DNA from: Streptomyces sp. NBC_00461
GTDB lineage: Bacteria; Actinomycetota; Actinomycetes; Streptomycetales; Streptomycetaceae
NCBI RefSeq assembly: GCF_036013935.1
Contig: NZ_CP107902.1
Coordinates: 682,001 to 746,000, forward strand
DNA length: 64,000 nt
Direction of reading: 5' to 3'
Below the pieces are notes generated by a model. It was not told the DNA's origin, made no database searches, and worked only from the letters and a program-made list of their open reading frames with translations. Positions 1 through 8,559 of the stretch are shown here, in pieces. Position numbers and translations under genes: made by a program. Positions within the stretch are counted from its first letter, which is position 1. The number at the start of each line of letters is the position of its first letter.

Positions 1-1
1 G

Positions 2-2149
2 GTGGCCGTGTGGCTGGTGGCCCACCACCGGCGGGCGGAGGACGGCGGCCCCGGCCGCTGGCACGCCTTCAGCCCACTCGACGGCAGCGGCCCCCGCCCC
101 CCTGAAGACCCGCTGGCCGGCGCGGCTCCCACCCAGTCACCCTGTGCCGTCGCGGTCTACGACGAGCGGCTGCGGCTGCGCCACATCAACGACGCCATGG
201 CCGACGTCATCGGGCTGCCCGAGGAGCGCATCCAGGGGCTGCGCCTGTCCGAGATCGGCGGCAGGCCGGAGAGCGAGGAGCTGGAGGAGAACATGCTGCG
301 GGTTCTCGCCTCTGGGCGGGCGGCGGACATCCAGACGTACATGCGGACCGGCGGCGAGATCGCCGCGCACGCCTGGCTCGCCCGGATGGCCCCGGTCAGG
401 GATGCCGAGGGCCGGGTGCGGGGCGTGTGCCTGGCCGCCCACGACTTCACCGACAACTACCTCGCCCGCGAGCGGCTGCAACTGGTCAACCAGGCGAGCG
501 TGCGCATCGGCTCCACCCTCGACGTCACCCGTACGGCACAGGAGCTGGCGGACGTGTTCGTGCCCGCGCTGGCCGACCTGGTCAGTGTCGACCTGCTGGA
601 CCTGCAGGAGCACAGCGTCGAACCCCCGCCGCGGCTCAGCGCCCCGATCGAGATGCGCCGCGCCGCGCACGGCTCGGTCAACCCCGGCACGCCCGAGGCC
701 GTCCTCAAACCCGGACAGCTGGAGGTCTATCCCGACGGCTCGCCACAGGCCGACTCTCTGGTGGCGGGCCGCACGATCGTCGCCTCGCTCTCCTCGGGCG
801 CTCTCGACAAGTGGCTCAGCTGGCACAAGACGCGCGCCGAGCGGGTCAGGGACTACGGCATCCACGCCACGATGTCCGTGCCTATCCAGGCCCGCGGTCT
901 CACCCTCGGGGTCACGGTCCTCACCCGGTTCCGGCGCCCCGACCCGTTCACGGCCGACGACGTACTGCTCGCCGAGGAGATCACCGCCCGGGCCGCCGTG
1001 TGCATCGACAACGCCCGCCGTTTCTCCCGCGAGCGCGAGACAGCCTTGGCCCTGCAGCGCAGCCTGCTGCCCCGCTCGTTGCCGCGCACAGCCGCCGTCG
1101 ACGCCGCCTCGCGCTACCTTCCGGCGGCGCGGGCGGGGGTGGGCGGTGACTGGTTCGACGTGATCCCGCTGTCCGGGATGCGGGTCGCGATGGTCGTCGG
1201 GGACGTCGTGGGCCACGGCATCCAGGCCTCGGCCACGATGGGCCGGCTGCGTACCGCCGTCCGCACGCTCGCCGACATCGACCTCGCTCCCGACGAGCTG
1301 CTCACCCACCTCGACGACCTGGTGGTGCGGCTGTCGGCGGAGGCCGGCAACGACGGCAGTCCCGGTGAGGTCGGCGCCACCTGTCTGTACGCGGTCTACG
1401 ACCCGGTGTCGCGGCGTTGCACGCTGGCCCGGGCCGGGCATCCGCCGCCGGTCGTGGTGCCGCCCGGGGGTGAGCCGCAGCACGTGGAACTGCCGGCCGG
1501 GCCGCCGCTGGGCCTGGGAGGGCTGCCGTTCGAGTCCGCCGAGCTGGAGCTGCGTGAGGGCAGCGTGCTGTCGTTCTACACGGACGGCCTGATCGAGACC
1601 CGCGAGCGGGACGTGGACGCCAGTCACCAGCTGCTGTGCGACGCGCTGGCGACGTACTCCGACTCGCTGGACGAGACATGCGACCGGGTCCTGCACGCCC
1701 TGCTGCCGACGGGCGGCGCCCTGGACGACGTGGCCCTGCTGCTGGCCCGTACCCGCGGACTGCCCGCCTCCCAGGTCGCGACCTGGGACATCCCCCCGGA
1801 CCCGGCCCTGGTCGCGCCCATCCGCAAGCAGGCCGTGGAGCAGCTGGACACCTGGGGGCTGCAGGAGGCGGCCCTCACCGCCGAGCTGGTGGTGAGCGAG
1901 CTGGTCACCAACGCGATCCGCTACGGCGCCCGCCCGATCCGGCTGCGGCTGATCCACGACGGGGCCACGCTGATCTGCGAGGTGTCCGACACCAGCCACA
2001 CCGCCCCGCATCTGCGCCGCGCCAAGACGTGGGACGAGGGCGGCCGCGGACTGCTCCTGGTCGCCCAGCTCACCGAGCGCTGGGGCAGCCGTCACACGGC
2101 GGACGGCAAGACGATCTGGGCGGAGATCGGCCTGCTCGACGAGGACTGA
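2..2149 (+). CDS. PAS-GAF-SpoIIE phosphatase with C-terminal HATPase (RsbU-like), 5' end possibly outside window
   Basis: The readable frame encodes 715 residues and opens at a GTG only two bases into the window, so the true start may lie upstream. In order I see a PAS-like region (about residues 45-150), a GAF domain (about 165-340), a PP2C/SpoIIE phosphatase domain with GGDWFD (about 380) and GDVVGHG metal-binding motifs, and a C-terminal HATPase_c_2 domain with an N-box around NAIRYG (about 637) and a GRGL glycine loop. Proteins of this architecture are common in Streptomyces. They act as Ser/Thr phosphatases on STAS anti-sigma antagonists, and the HATPase domain resembles RsbW-type anti-sigma kinases, so one chain may hold both opposing activities. 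The gene ends 4 bases before the stop of the convergent sigma-factor gene. The family call is secure; ligand and partners are unknown. Confidence 0.9.
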   Translation: MAVWLVAHHRRAEDGGPGRWHAFSPLDGSGPRPPEDPLAGAAPTQSPCAVAVYDERLRLRHINDAMADVIGLPEERIQGLRLSEIGGRPESEELEENMLRVLASGRAADIQTYMRTGGEIAAHAWLARMAPVRDAEGRVRGVCLAAHDFTDNYLARERLQLVNQASVRIGSTLDVTRTAQELADVFVPALADLVSVDLLDLQEHSVEPPPRLSAPIEMRRAAHGSVNPGTPEAVLKPGQLEVYPDGSPQADSLVAGRTIVASLSSGALDKWLSWHKTRAERVRDYGIHATMSVPIQARGLTLGVTVLTRFRRPDPFTADDVLLAEEITARAAVCIDNARRFSRERETALALQRSLLPRSLPRTAAVDAASRYLPAARAGVGGDWFDVIPLSGMRVAMVVGDVVGHGIQASATMGRLRTAVRTLADIDLAPDELLTHLDDLVVRLSAEAGNDGSPGEVGATCLYAVYDPVSRRCTLARAGHPPPVVVPPGGEPQHVELPAGPPLGLGGLPFESAELELREGSVLSFYTDGLIETRERDVDASHQLLCDALATYSDSLDETCDRVLHALLPTGGALDDVALLLARTRGLPASQVATWDIPPDPALVAPIRKQAVEQLDTWGLQEAALTAELVVSELVTNAIRYGARPIRLRLIHDGATLICEVSDTSHTAPHLRRAKTWDEGGRGLLLVAQLTERWGSRHTADGKTIWAEIGLLDED

Positions 2150-2153
2150 GCGC

Positions 2154-2723
2154 TCAGGGCGTGTCCGCCAGCCAGGGTCTGACCTGTCGGCGTGCCTCGT
2201 GCAGCCGCGACTTGAACGTGCCCAGCGGGATCCCGGCGCGCTCGGCCGCCTCCGCGTACTCCAGCCGGCAGATGTCGCGGTACACCAGCGGCTCGACCAG
2301 CTGGGGGTGCTCGCGCTCCAGCCGGTCCAGCGCCTCCAGCAGGTCGACGCGGGATCCGGCGATGACGCTGGTCGTGCGCGGGTCGGCGTGCCGCTCCGGG
2401 TCGATCGGGGCCGGCTGTTCGGCCGAGCGCCGCTTGAGTTCGCGGTACTTCTGGCGGCAGCAGTTGGCGACGACCGTGTAGAGCCAGGTGCTGAAGCGGC
2501 TACGGCCCTGGAAGGTGCCGATCTTCCGGGCGACCTGGAGCAGGACGTCCTGTGCGGCCTCCTCGGCGTCCTCGCGGCAGGGCAGGAACCGGCCACAGCG
2601 CCGCAGGACCTCCGGGCGGATGGCCTGGAGCAGCTCCTCCAGCGCCGCCGTGTCGCCTGCCGCCGCGTCGCGGGCCAGGGCCTCGGTCGGCGCGACCAGC
2701 GGCTCTCCTCGGAAACGATCCAC
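2154..2723 (-). CDS. ECF-type RNA polymerase sigma factor
   Basis: This 189-residue protein has a sigma-70 region 2 (about residues 45-105, including the EDAEEAAQDV and FSTWLYTVVAN stretches) and a region 4 helix-turn-helix (about 145-180, YAEAAERAGIPLGTFKSRL). That is the minimal layout of an ECF sigma factor, which directs RNA polymerase to alternative promoters. The start is a GTG at 2723. The divergent Ser/Thr kinase begins at 2743, leaving only 19 bases between the genes, so their promoters must overlap or lie inside each other's coding sequence. No separate anti-sigma gene is adjacent. The kinase, which has an extracytoplasmic domain, is the obvious candidate partner by position, but that is inference. 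Confidence 0.9.
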   Translation of the reverse strand: MDRFRGEPLVAPTEALARDAAAGDTAALEELLQAIRPEVLRRCGRFLPCREDAEEAAQDVLLQVARKIGTFQGRSRFSTWLYTVVANCCRQKYRELKRRSAEQPAPIDPERHADPRTTSVIAGSRVDLLEALDRLEREHPQLVEPLVYRDICRLEYAEAAERAGIPLGTFKSRLHEARRQVRPWLADTP

Positions 2724-2742
2724 GGCCAGGCATGATAGTCGT

Positions 2743-4104
2743 ATGCACTCCGTCGAGCGGATCGGGCGCTACCGCCTCGAACGGCGCCTGGGCGCGGGCG
2801 CGTTCGGCACGGTCTGGCTCGCGCACGACGACGAGCTGCAGGCCCCGGTGGCGGTCAAGGTCCTCGCGGACAACTGGTCCCACCGGCTCGACGTCCGCGA
2901 GCGGTTCCTGGCCGAGGCGCGGATGCTGCGCCGGGCGGGTTCCGACCGGGTGGTGCAGGTCCACGACATCGGTGAACTCCCCGACGGCAGACCGTACTTC
3001 GTGATGGAGTACGCCGACGGCGGCACCCTCGCCGATCTGCTGGCCGCCGGCCCGCTGCCGGTGCCCGAGGCACTGCGTCTGACGGCGCTGGCCGCCCGCG
3101 GCGCCGCCGCACTGCACGCGGCGGGGATCGTGCACCGGGACATCAAGCCGACCAACGTGCTGCTGTGCACCTCACCCGAGGGTGTCTCCCGGGTACTGCT
3201 CGCCGACCTCGGGCTGGCCAAGAGCCTGGCTGAGGCGTCGGGCCTCACGCAGGCCGCCGGTTCCGCGGGCTACCGGCCGCCCGAGCAGGCCGAGGCCCGC
3301 GCGGGCATCGACGCCCGGGCCGATGTGTACAGCCTGGGCGCGGTCGGCTACCACCTGGTCACCGGCACGGTTCCGGGTGGGCCGGGCAAGGTCGTGCGGC
3401 CCGACCGGCTGCGTCCGGATCTGGCCCCGGCGGTCCGGCGGGCCCTGATGCGGGCGCTGGCGCCGGACCGTGGACGCCGCTGGCCCGACGCCGAGGCCTT
3501 CGCGGACGAGCTGGATCGGCTCGCCTCGTCCGGCCTGCGCCCCCGAAGACGCCGTACGGCTCTCGCCCTGACGGGCGCCGTGGCCCTCGTCGCGGGCGTC
3601 GGCGTGACCGTGGCGTTGGTCGAGCGGCAGTCCCCGGCCGCGGACGTGCGGGTCACGGACACGAGCCGCCGGGTCGTCGCCGAGGTGCCCGGCGACTGGG
3701 GCCGCCAGCTGCGCGACTCCGGGTGGGATCCGCGGGCGCTCGGCCTGCCCTCCGGCCATGAGCCGGGGCTCGCCGTCGCCGACCACCTGACCCGGTGGCA
3801 GAACCTGAGCGCCGACGTGAACGGCGTGTTCGTGGGCCTGAGCGAGCACGGCGACCTCACGGCCGCGGTGAACGCCCTCACCCACCCCGGCTGTCACTAC
3901 GACGGCAGTCGCGCCTACGCCGGCCCGACCGAGCACGGCCGGATCCGCGGCTGGAGCCGCTGCCCGGGAGGCGGGTCGGTCACGGAGGCCGCGCTCGCCC
4001 CGACGGCCGGCGGCGCGCAGACTCGGGTGTACGTGCAGATCCGTCAGAGCGGCCGGGCCTCGGCGACCGACCGAGTTCTCGACTCCGTACGCACCGCAAG
4101 CTGA
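2743..4104 (+). CDS. membrane Ser/Thr protein kinase (PknB-like) with extracytoplasmic domain
   Basis: The 453-residue protein has a complete Hanks-type kinase domain (about 9-265): glycine-rich loop GAGAFGTV (17-24), ATP lysine in AVKVL (K39), catalytic HRDIKPTN (about 130-137) and DLG in place of DFG. A single transmembrane helix follows (about 270-292), then an extracytoplasmic domain of about 160 residues without PASTA repeats that I do not recognise. I chose the ATG at 2743 because the kinase fold begins immediately after it; the frame stays open upstream but reads through the antisense sigma gene. There is no good Shine-Dalgarno sequence before this ATG, so a leaderless or very short leader transcript is plausible. 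It is divergent from the sigma factor with 19 bases between starts. Confidence 0.92.
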   Translation: MHSVERIGRYRLERRLGAGAFGTVWLAHDDELQAPVAVKVLADNWSHRLDVRERFLAEARMLRRAGSDRVVQVHDIGELPDGRPYFVMEYADGGTLADLLAAGPLPVPEALRLTALAARGAAALHAAGIVHRDIKPTNVLLCTSPEGVSRVLLADLGLAKSLAEASGLTQAAGSAGYRPPEQAEARAGIDARADVYSLGAVGYHLVTGTVPGGPGKVVRPDRLRPDLAPAVRRALMRALAPDRGRRWPDAEAFADELDRLASSGLRPRRRRTALALTGAVALVAGVGVTVALVERQSPAADVRVTDTSRRVVAEVPGDWGRQLRDSGWDPRALGLPSGHEPGLAVADHLTRWQNLSADVNGVFVGLSEHGDLTAAVNALTHPGCHYDGSRAYAGPTEHGRIRGWSRCPGGGSVTEAALAPTAGGAQTRVYVQIRQSGRASATDRVLDSVRTAS

Positions 4105-4231
4105 CGCGAACCACTCGGGCCGCGCGCGAACTTTTCCGTCCCGGCACGCATCGGACCTGAGTGACGGGGCAGAGAGCGCCGTACGCACACGCCAGGGTGT
4201 GTGCGTGAAATCACCGGGAGTGTTGAGGACC

Positions 4232-4933
4232 ATGACGAAGAAGTCCCCCTCCGTGCACCGGACGGCCCTGCTCGCGAGCGCGGTCGCGGTGCTGGGTGTG
4301 CTGACGGCCTGCGGCAGCAGCGGCGACGGCTCCGCGGCGAGCTCGCCGCGGACGCTGTCCGGTACGGCCGCGCCCGCTACCGGCGGCCACAGCACCGGCC
4401 GGGCCAGCGCATCCCCCTCCGTGTCGGGCACCGCGCAGGCCGGGGCCACCACGACCGCGTCCCAGGCCACGCCCAGGTCCACGTCCACGTCCGCGCGTGC
4501 CGGCGTCGGCGGTGGCGGGCGTTGTCACACCTCCGAGCTGCGGGCGAGCGTCGGGCGGAACGACCCGGGTGCCGGGCAGGAGAACTTCCCGATCGTGCTG
4601 ACCAACACGTCCGCCCGCACCTGCACCGTGCGGGGCTACCCGGGTGCCGCGTTCGTCGACGCGTCGGGCCGGCAGCTGGGCCCGGACCCCAAGCGTGAGT
4701 CGGGTACGCCCACGACGGTGACGCTGACGCCGGGCAAGAGCGCCTGGGCAGGGATGACGTTCTCGAACCCCGGGGTCAGCGGCGCGCACACGGCCACTCC
4801 GGCCTCGCTCCTGGTGACCCCGCCGGACGAGCGGGACCACCTCTCGGTGAAGTGGACGGGCGGACCGGTCCCGGTGTCCGGCAACGCGTCCTCCGTGTTC
4901 CTGATGGTGTTCAGCCCCGGTACCGGCCCCTGA
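4232..4933 (+). CDS. secreted DUF4232 lipoprotein
   Basis: A 233-residue protein with an N-terminal signal ending in a lipobox (LTAC, Cys27), then a long Ser/Thr/Ala-rich linker, then a DUF4232 domain starting near residue 97. The domain has paired cysteines of the type CHTSEL and TCTVRGYPGA. DUF4232 proteins are exported, surface-attached actinobacterial proteins of unknown function. I chose ATG 4232 over the GTG at 4199 because a GAGGA Shine-Dalgarno sits just before it and the Lys-rich n-region then follows directly. It stands alone between the kinase and the transporter. Confidence 0.85.
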   Translation: MTKKSPSVHRTALLASAVAVLGVLTACGSSGDGSAASSPRTLSGTAAPATGGHSTGRASASPSVSGTAQAGATTTASQATPRSTSTSARAGVGGGGRCHTSELRASVGRNDPGAGQENFPIVLTNTSARTCTVRGYPGAAFVDASGRQLGPDPKRESGTPTTVTLTPGKSAWAGMTFSNPGVSGAHTATPASLLVTPPDERDHLSVKWTGGPVPVSGNASSVFLMVFSPGTGP

Positions 4934-5000
4934 GCGGGCGGGGGCCCGGCGGGACCGTTCACCTCGACCTGCTTTCCTTGAAGGTGCCTCCCCGACCCCC

Positions 5001-5040
5001 CTGATCCACTCGGATCCGCTCAGATCCGCACAGATCCGCC
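5001..5040. repeat. four tandem 10-bp repeats upstream of transporter
   Basis: Four consecutive 10-bp units (5001, 5011, 5021, 5031) follow the consensus C-N-GATCC-R-C-N. The array stops 15 bases before the inferred CTG start of the transporter. The one-helical-turn spacing would place each copy on the same DNA face, as in direct-repeat operator arrays. No regulator gene is adjacent, so a regulatory role is a guess. Confidence 0.6.
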
Positions 5041-5055
5041 CTGAAGGACCCCGCT

Positions 5056-6309
5056 CTGAACACCCCGCTCGCCGAAACGCTGTCCGTCGTCCTGCTCGTC
5101 GCCGTCCTCGCGTGGGCGGTGTTGCGCCCGAGGGGCCTGCCCGAGGCGGTGCTGGCGGTCCCGGCCGCCGGGGTGGTGATCGCGACGGGCGCGATCTCCC
5201 TGGACCACGCGCGGGCTGAGGCGGCGAGTCTCGGGCCGGTCGTCGGCTTCCTCGCCGCGGTGCTGGTGCTGGCGCACTTCTGTGACGTCGAAGGACTCTT
5301 CCAGGCGTGCGGGGCATGGATGGCCCGGCGGGCGGCGGGCTCGCCGGGGCGGCTGCTGGTGGCGGTCTTCGTGCTGGCGTCGGCGATCACGGCCGTGCTC
5401 AGCCTGGACGCCACCGTGGTGCTGCTGACACCGGTGGTGCTCGCCACCGCCGCCCGTGCCGGTGTGCGGGCCAGGCCGCACCTGTACGCGTGCGCCCACC
5501 TGTCGAACACGGCCTCGCTGCTCCTGCCCGTCTCCAATCTCACCAACCTGCTGGCCTTCGAGACGAGCGGGCTGAGCTTCACCCGGTTCGCGGCACTGAT
5601 GGCGCTGCCGTGGCTGGTCGCGATCGGCGCCGAGTACCTGGTCTTCCGGCGCTACTTCGCCGACGACCTCACCGCGTCCCTGCACTCCCCCGAACCCGGT
5701 GAGACGCCCGAACTGCCCGTGTTCGCGCTGGTCACCGTGGCGTGCACGCTGGCCGGGTTCGTCGTAGCCTCGGCGGTCGGCATCGAGCCGGCCTGGGTGG
5801 CGGCGGCGGGTGCGCTGGTGCTGGCCGGCCGAGCGATGCTACGGCGGCGGGCCACCCCCCTCTCGGTGCTGCGGGCCTCCTCCCCCGCGTTCCTCGCGTT
5901 CGTCCTCGCGCTCGGCATCGTCGTGCGGGCTGTGGTGGACAACGGCCTCGCCGACGCGCTCGACCACGTGCTGCCCAGCGGGTCGGGGCTGCTCGCGCTG
6001 CTGGGCATCGCCGCGCTTGCCGCCGTACTGGCGAACCTGATCAACAACCTTCCCGCGGTGCTGGTCCTGCTGCCGCTGACCGCCGCGGCCGGGCCCGGTG
6101 CGGTGCTGGCGGTGCTGCTCGGCGTGAACATCGGCCCGAACCTGACGTACGCGGGATCGCTGGCGACGCTGCTGTGGCGGCGCATCGTGCACGGGCACGG
6201 CCAGGACGTGAAGCTCGGCGAGTTCACCCGGCTCGGTGTGCTCGCCACCCCGGCCGCGCTCGTGTCGGCCGTGGCGGCGCTGTGGCTGTCGCTCCAGGTC
6301 GCCGGCTGA
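5056..6309 (+). CDS. ArsB/SLC13-like ion transporter, probable CTG start
   Basis: A membrane protein of about 417 residues with 10-12 hydrophobic helices, resembling the ArsB/NhaD/SLC13 'ion transporter' superfamily (arsenite or anion export, or Na+/H+ exchange). Two related halves each carry a polar break: LDATVVLLTPVV in the first, and NLINNLPAVLVLLPL in the second, which is typical of this fold. The first ATG/GTG in frame (5119) would cut through the first transmembrane helix. Coding-like sequence with a complete helix (NTPLAETLSVVLLVAVLAWA) extends back to a CTG at 5056, preceded at 7 bases by a GAAGGA Shine-Dalgarno, so I place the start there. No ArsR, ArsC or other resistance gene is adjacent, so the substrate is open. 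Confidence 0.8.
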   Translation: MNTPLAETLSVVLLVAVLAWAVLRPRGLPEAVLAVPAAGVVIATGAISLDHARAEAASLGPVVGFLAAVLVLAHFCDVEGLFQACGAWMARRAAGSPGRLLVAVFVLASAITAVLSLDATVVLLTPVVLATAARAGVRARPHLYACAHLSNTASLLLPVSNLTNLLAFETSGLSFTRFAALMALPWLVAIGAEYLVFRRYFADDLTASLHSPEPGETPELPVFALVTVACTLAGFVVASAVGIEPAWVAAAGALVLAGRAMLRRRATPLSVLRASSPAFLAFVLALGIVVRAVVDNGLADALDHVLPSGSGLLALLGIAALAAVLANLINNLPAVLVLLPLTAAAGPGAVLAVLLGVNIGPNLTYAGSLATLLWRRIVHGHGQDVKLGEFTRLGVLATPAALVSAVAALWLSLQVAG

Positions 6310-6318
6310 GCCTGCAGG

Positions 6319-8151
6319 TCAGTGGCGGCCGCCGTGTCCGGCACCCGGGTCCGAGCCGTACCCGCCCCATCCGCAGTACGACGGGTTGTAGTAGCAGTAG
6401 GGGTTCTCGGGGTAGGAGCCGGTCGGCGTCGACTGTGGGGGAGTCGGCGTCGTGGACGGCGTCGGCGTGGGGCTCGGCGTCCTGGAGGCCCTGGGGGTGG
6501 GCGTGGCCGAGGGCGAGTGCAGGGGGCCGCTGTCGGTGTCCCAGTTGACCACCTGCATCTGGAGGTCGGCCTTGGAGGTGTCGAAGACCCAGCGCTGGGC
6601 GGTGCTGTCGTCGCGGGTCTTGACGACCAGCGCGCCCGAGCCGTCGGTGGCGGCAGGGGTCAGCGCCAGGTCCTGGTCCCAGCGCGGAACGAGCGTGCCC
6701 TGCAGGGTGAAGTCGTAACGGATGTTCCTGGCACCCGGCTTGGACGCGCCCGTGCACGGGGCGAGCTGCACCGAGAAGCCGAGGTGGGAGTCCAGGCACA
6801 GGCCGGGGTCCGCGACGCTGCGCAGACGGCCGTCGGTCTCGTACGACCACTGCTGGACGGCGGACGAGGAGCAGTCGGCGAGTTCGGTCTCGGCTCCCTC
6901 GACGGCCTTCTTGCCGATGACGGCGACGCACAGTCCGGAGTCGACGTTGTGCAGCCTGCCGCGCAGGGTGCCCTGGGAGCCCGTGCTGGTGCTGACCCAG
7001 GACGGGTCGGCGGCCGGTGTGCCCTTGCCGCTGCCCGGTGTCTCGGAGGGGTGACCGCCGTCGGCCGCGGTGCCGCCGTCGCCGGAACCGAGCACGGACC
7101 ACAGGACCAGCGGGAGGACGATCAGCCCGCTCACCGTCACGACGGCCGCGGCGAGGTTGCGGCGGCGGGCTGCGGTGTGCCGGGCCGCCCTGTGGGCCGA
7201 GCGGCGGGCGGCGGCGCGGCCGCCGGGACGGGAGCCCGTGACGGGAGACGGGTACTCGCGGGTGAAGGGCTCGCCCGGTATGGGCGGGGCCGGGATCTCC
7301 TCGGGAAGAGCGCCGGGCTGCTCGGCCATGGAGGCGCGGGATTGCACGTAGGCCCGGGCGCCCCAGCCGAGCACCGCCTCCGCCAGGGCGAGGCCGATGC
7401 CGTGGTTGAACTGTGCGAGTTGGTCGGCGGTGCGGCCGCAGTGCCGGCAGCCGGCGAGGTGGGCGTTCAGGTCGGGGTCGATCTCGACACCGCCGCGCCG
7501 GTAGGTCACGTCGAGCATGCGCAGGTAGCGCCGGCATTCCTGCTCGGGGGCGAGTTCGCGGTGGACCTGGAGGCACTCCTCGCGCAGGCGTTCACGGGCC
7601 CGCTCCAGTTCGACGCGCGCGTCCTCCTCCTCAAGGCCCAGCAGGCCACCGGGTATCTCCAGTGGCTCGGCCTCGACCTCCACGTGCCACAGCATGCAGC
7701 GGGCCGACTGGGGAAGCCGCTGGAAGGCCCCGGACAGCAGGCGCCGGTCGGCCGCCGGGAGCAGCCGGGCCGCGACGCGGTCACCGCCCTTGGAGCACAG
7801 CTCGGGGTGGAGGTGTTCCCGTCTGTGGTCGTTGTCCCACTCCGCCGCGATACGGCGCACGGTGACCAGCAGTTGGGGGCGCCAGGCGGACGTCGGCCCG
7901 TTCTGCCGCAGGGTCTCGCCGAAGAGTCGGGTGAATGCGGCGGTCGTGAGCATTCCCGCGGAAGGGACACCGTCGGTGCACAGCCGGGCGTAGGCGAACG
8001 CCGCTTCCCAGTGCCGGTCGAGCAGCTCACCGACGGGCTGCAGCGCGGGCGTCGACCCCGTCCACTTCTTGAGCTCGGCGCTCAGTTGCTCGTCGGTGAC
8101 GTCGAACCGGCGGTCGGACATGGGGGAATTCGACAGGCCGGCGTCATTCAC
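6319..8151 (-). CDS. degenerate ECF sigma / zinc anti-sigma / transmembrane / ricin-lectin fusion protein
   Basis: A 610-residue multi-domain protein. Residues about 25-105 and 140-205 resemble ECF sigma regions 2 and 4 in degenerate form (LPQSARCMLWHVEVEAE matches the 'LPxRWQxVLWHTEVE' signature of Streptomyces sigma proteins). At about 230-242 is a zinc anti-sigma motif HxxxCxxC (HLAGCRHC). A basic stretch and one transmembrane helix (about 337-360) follow, then an exported ricin-type beta-trefoil lectin domain (about 395-540) and a Pro/Thr-rich tail ending in a Tyr/Cys/Gly-rich segment. I chose GTG 8151 because GAGAGGA lies 8 bases upstream; an internal ATG at 8121 is the alternative. The architecture suggests a membrane sensor coupling an external carbohydrate ligand to cytoplasmic sigma/anti-sigma parts. 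Function is inferred from domain order only. Confidence 0.8.
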   Translation of the reverse strand: MNDAGLSNSPMSDRRFDVTDEQLSAELKKWTGSTPALQPVGELLDRHWEAAFAYARLCTDGVPSAGMLTTAAFTRLFGETLRQNGPTSAWRPQLLVTVRRIAAEWDNDHRREHLHPELCSKGGDRVAARLLPAADRRLLSGAFQRLPQSARCMLWHVEVEAEPLEIPGGLLGLEEEDARVELERARERLREECLQVHRELAPEQECRRYLRMLDVTYRRGGVEIDPDLNAHLAGCRHCGRTADQLAQFNHGIGLALAEAVLGWGARAYVQSRASMAEQPGALPEEIPAPPIPGEPFTREYPSPVTGSRPGGRAAARRSAHRAARHTAARRRNLAAAVVTVSGLIVLPLVLWSVLGSGDGGTAADGGHPSETPGSGKGTPAADPSWVSTSTGSQGTLRGRLHNVDSGLCVAVIGKKAVEGAETELADCSSSAVQQWSYETDGRLRSVADPGLCLDSHLGFSVQLAPCTGASKPGARNIRYDFTLQGTLVPRWDQDLALTPAATDGSGALVVKTRDDSTAQRWVFDTSKADLQMQVVNWDTDSGPLHSPSATPTPRASRTPSPTPTPSTTPTPPQSTPTGSYPENPYCYYNPSYCGWGGYGSDPGAGHGGRH

Positions 8152-8559
8152 GGCTGCATTCCTCTCGGCGGCATGCGCATAAAGTCCATACCAATGGGTA
8201 TGGGGACCCGCCGCCTGTGCGACAGTGTCCGCCCGTACAGGATTCGGCAGCTCGAACGCCCCACCTGGGGAAGCTCTTTTGGAGCGTAGGTAGAACGGGG
8301 AGCGGCCTCGTGCGCCCAGCAAGAAAATGCATTGTCCGTGCGCCGACAGGGCACACCTTTACACAGGTCAGGGAGGCCTAACAAGAGATCTCGCGGTTTT
8401 GTGCTTTGCCTGCCCGCCGAGGGGATTTGACGAATAGTCAATCCTGTCGGGGTCGTAATCGGGAATGGGATTCAGCCGGCTCGCGGTGCGACCTCCCTCC
8501 GCCAACCATTGAACGGCCGTCCCGCCGCACATCCGACGGGTCGTTCGGCGCACATCGGC
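8152..8559. promoter_or_regulatory. intergenic region with two dyads upstream of the sigma-lectin gene
   Basis: About 400 bases without a convincing gene separate the sigma-lectin start from the end of the AraC gene. The region contains an inverted repeat with 7-bp arms (CCATACC at 8186-8192, GGTATGG at 8197-8203), only 35 bases upstream of the GTG start. A second dyad, TTGAC-gaata-GTCAA, lies at 8427-8441 in a locally A+T-richer stretch. Both could be protein-binding sites controlling the sigma-lectin gene. I see no clear -10/-35 pair. Confidence 0.4.

Noticed and set aside
137..2596. Very long open frames antisense to the phosphatase and many other genes
   Set aside because: High third-position G+C keeps several frames open; their translations are Arg/Pro/Ala-rich without domains and overlap well-supported genes.
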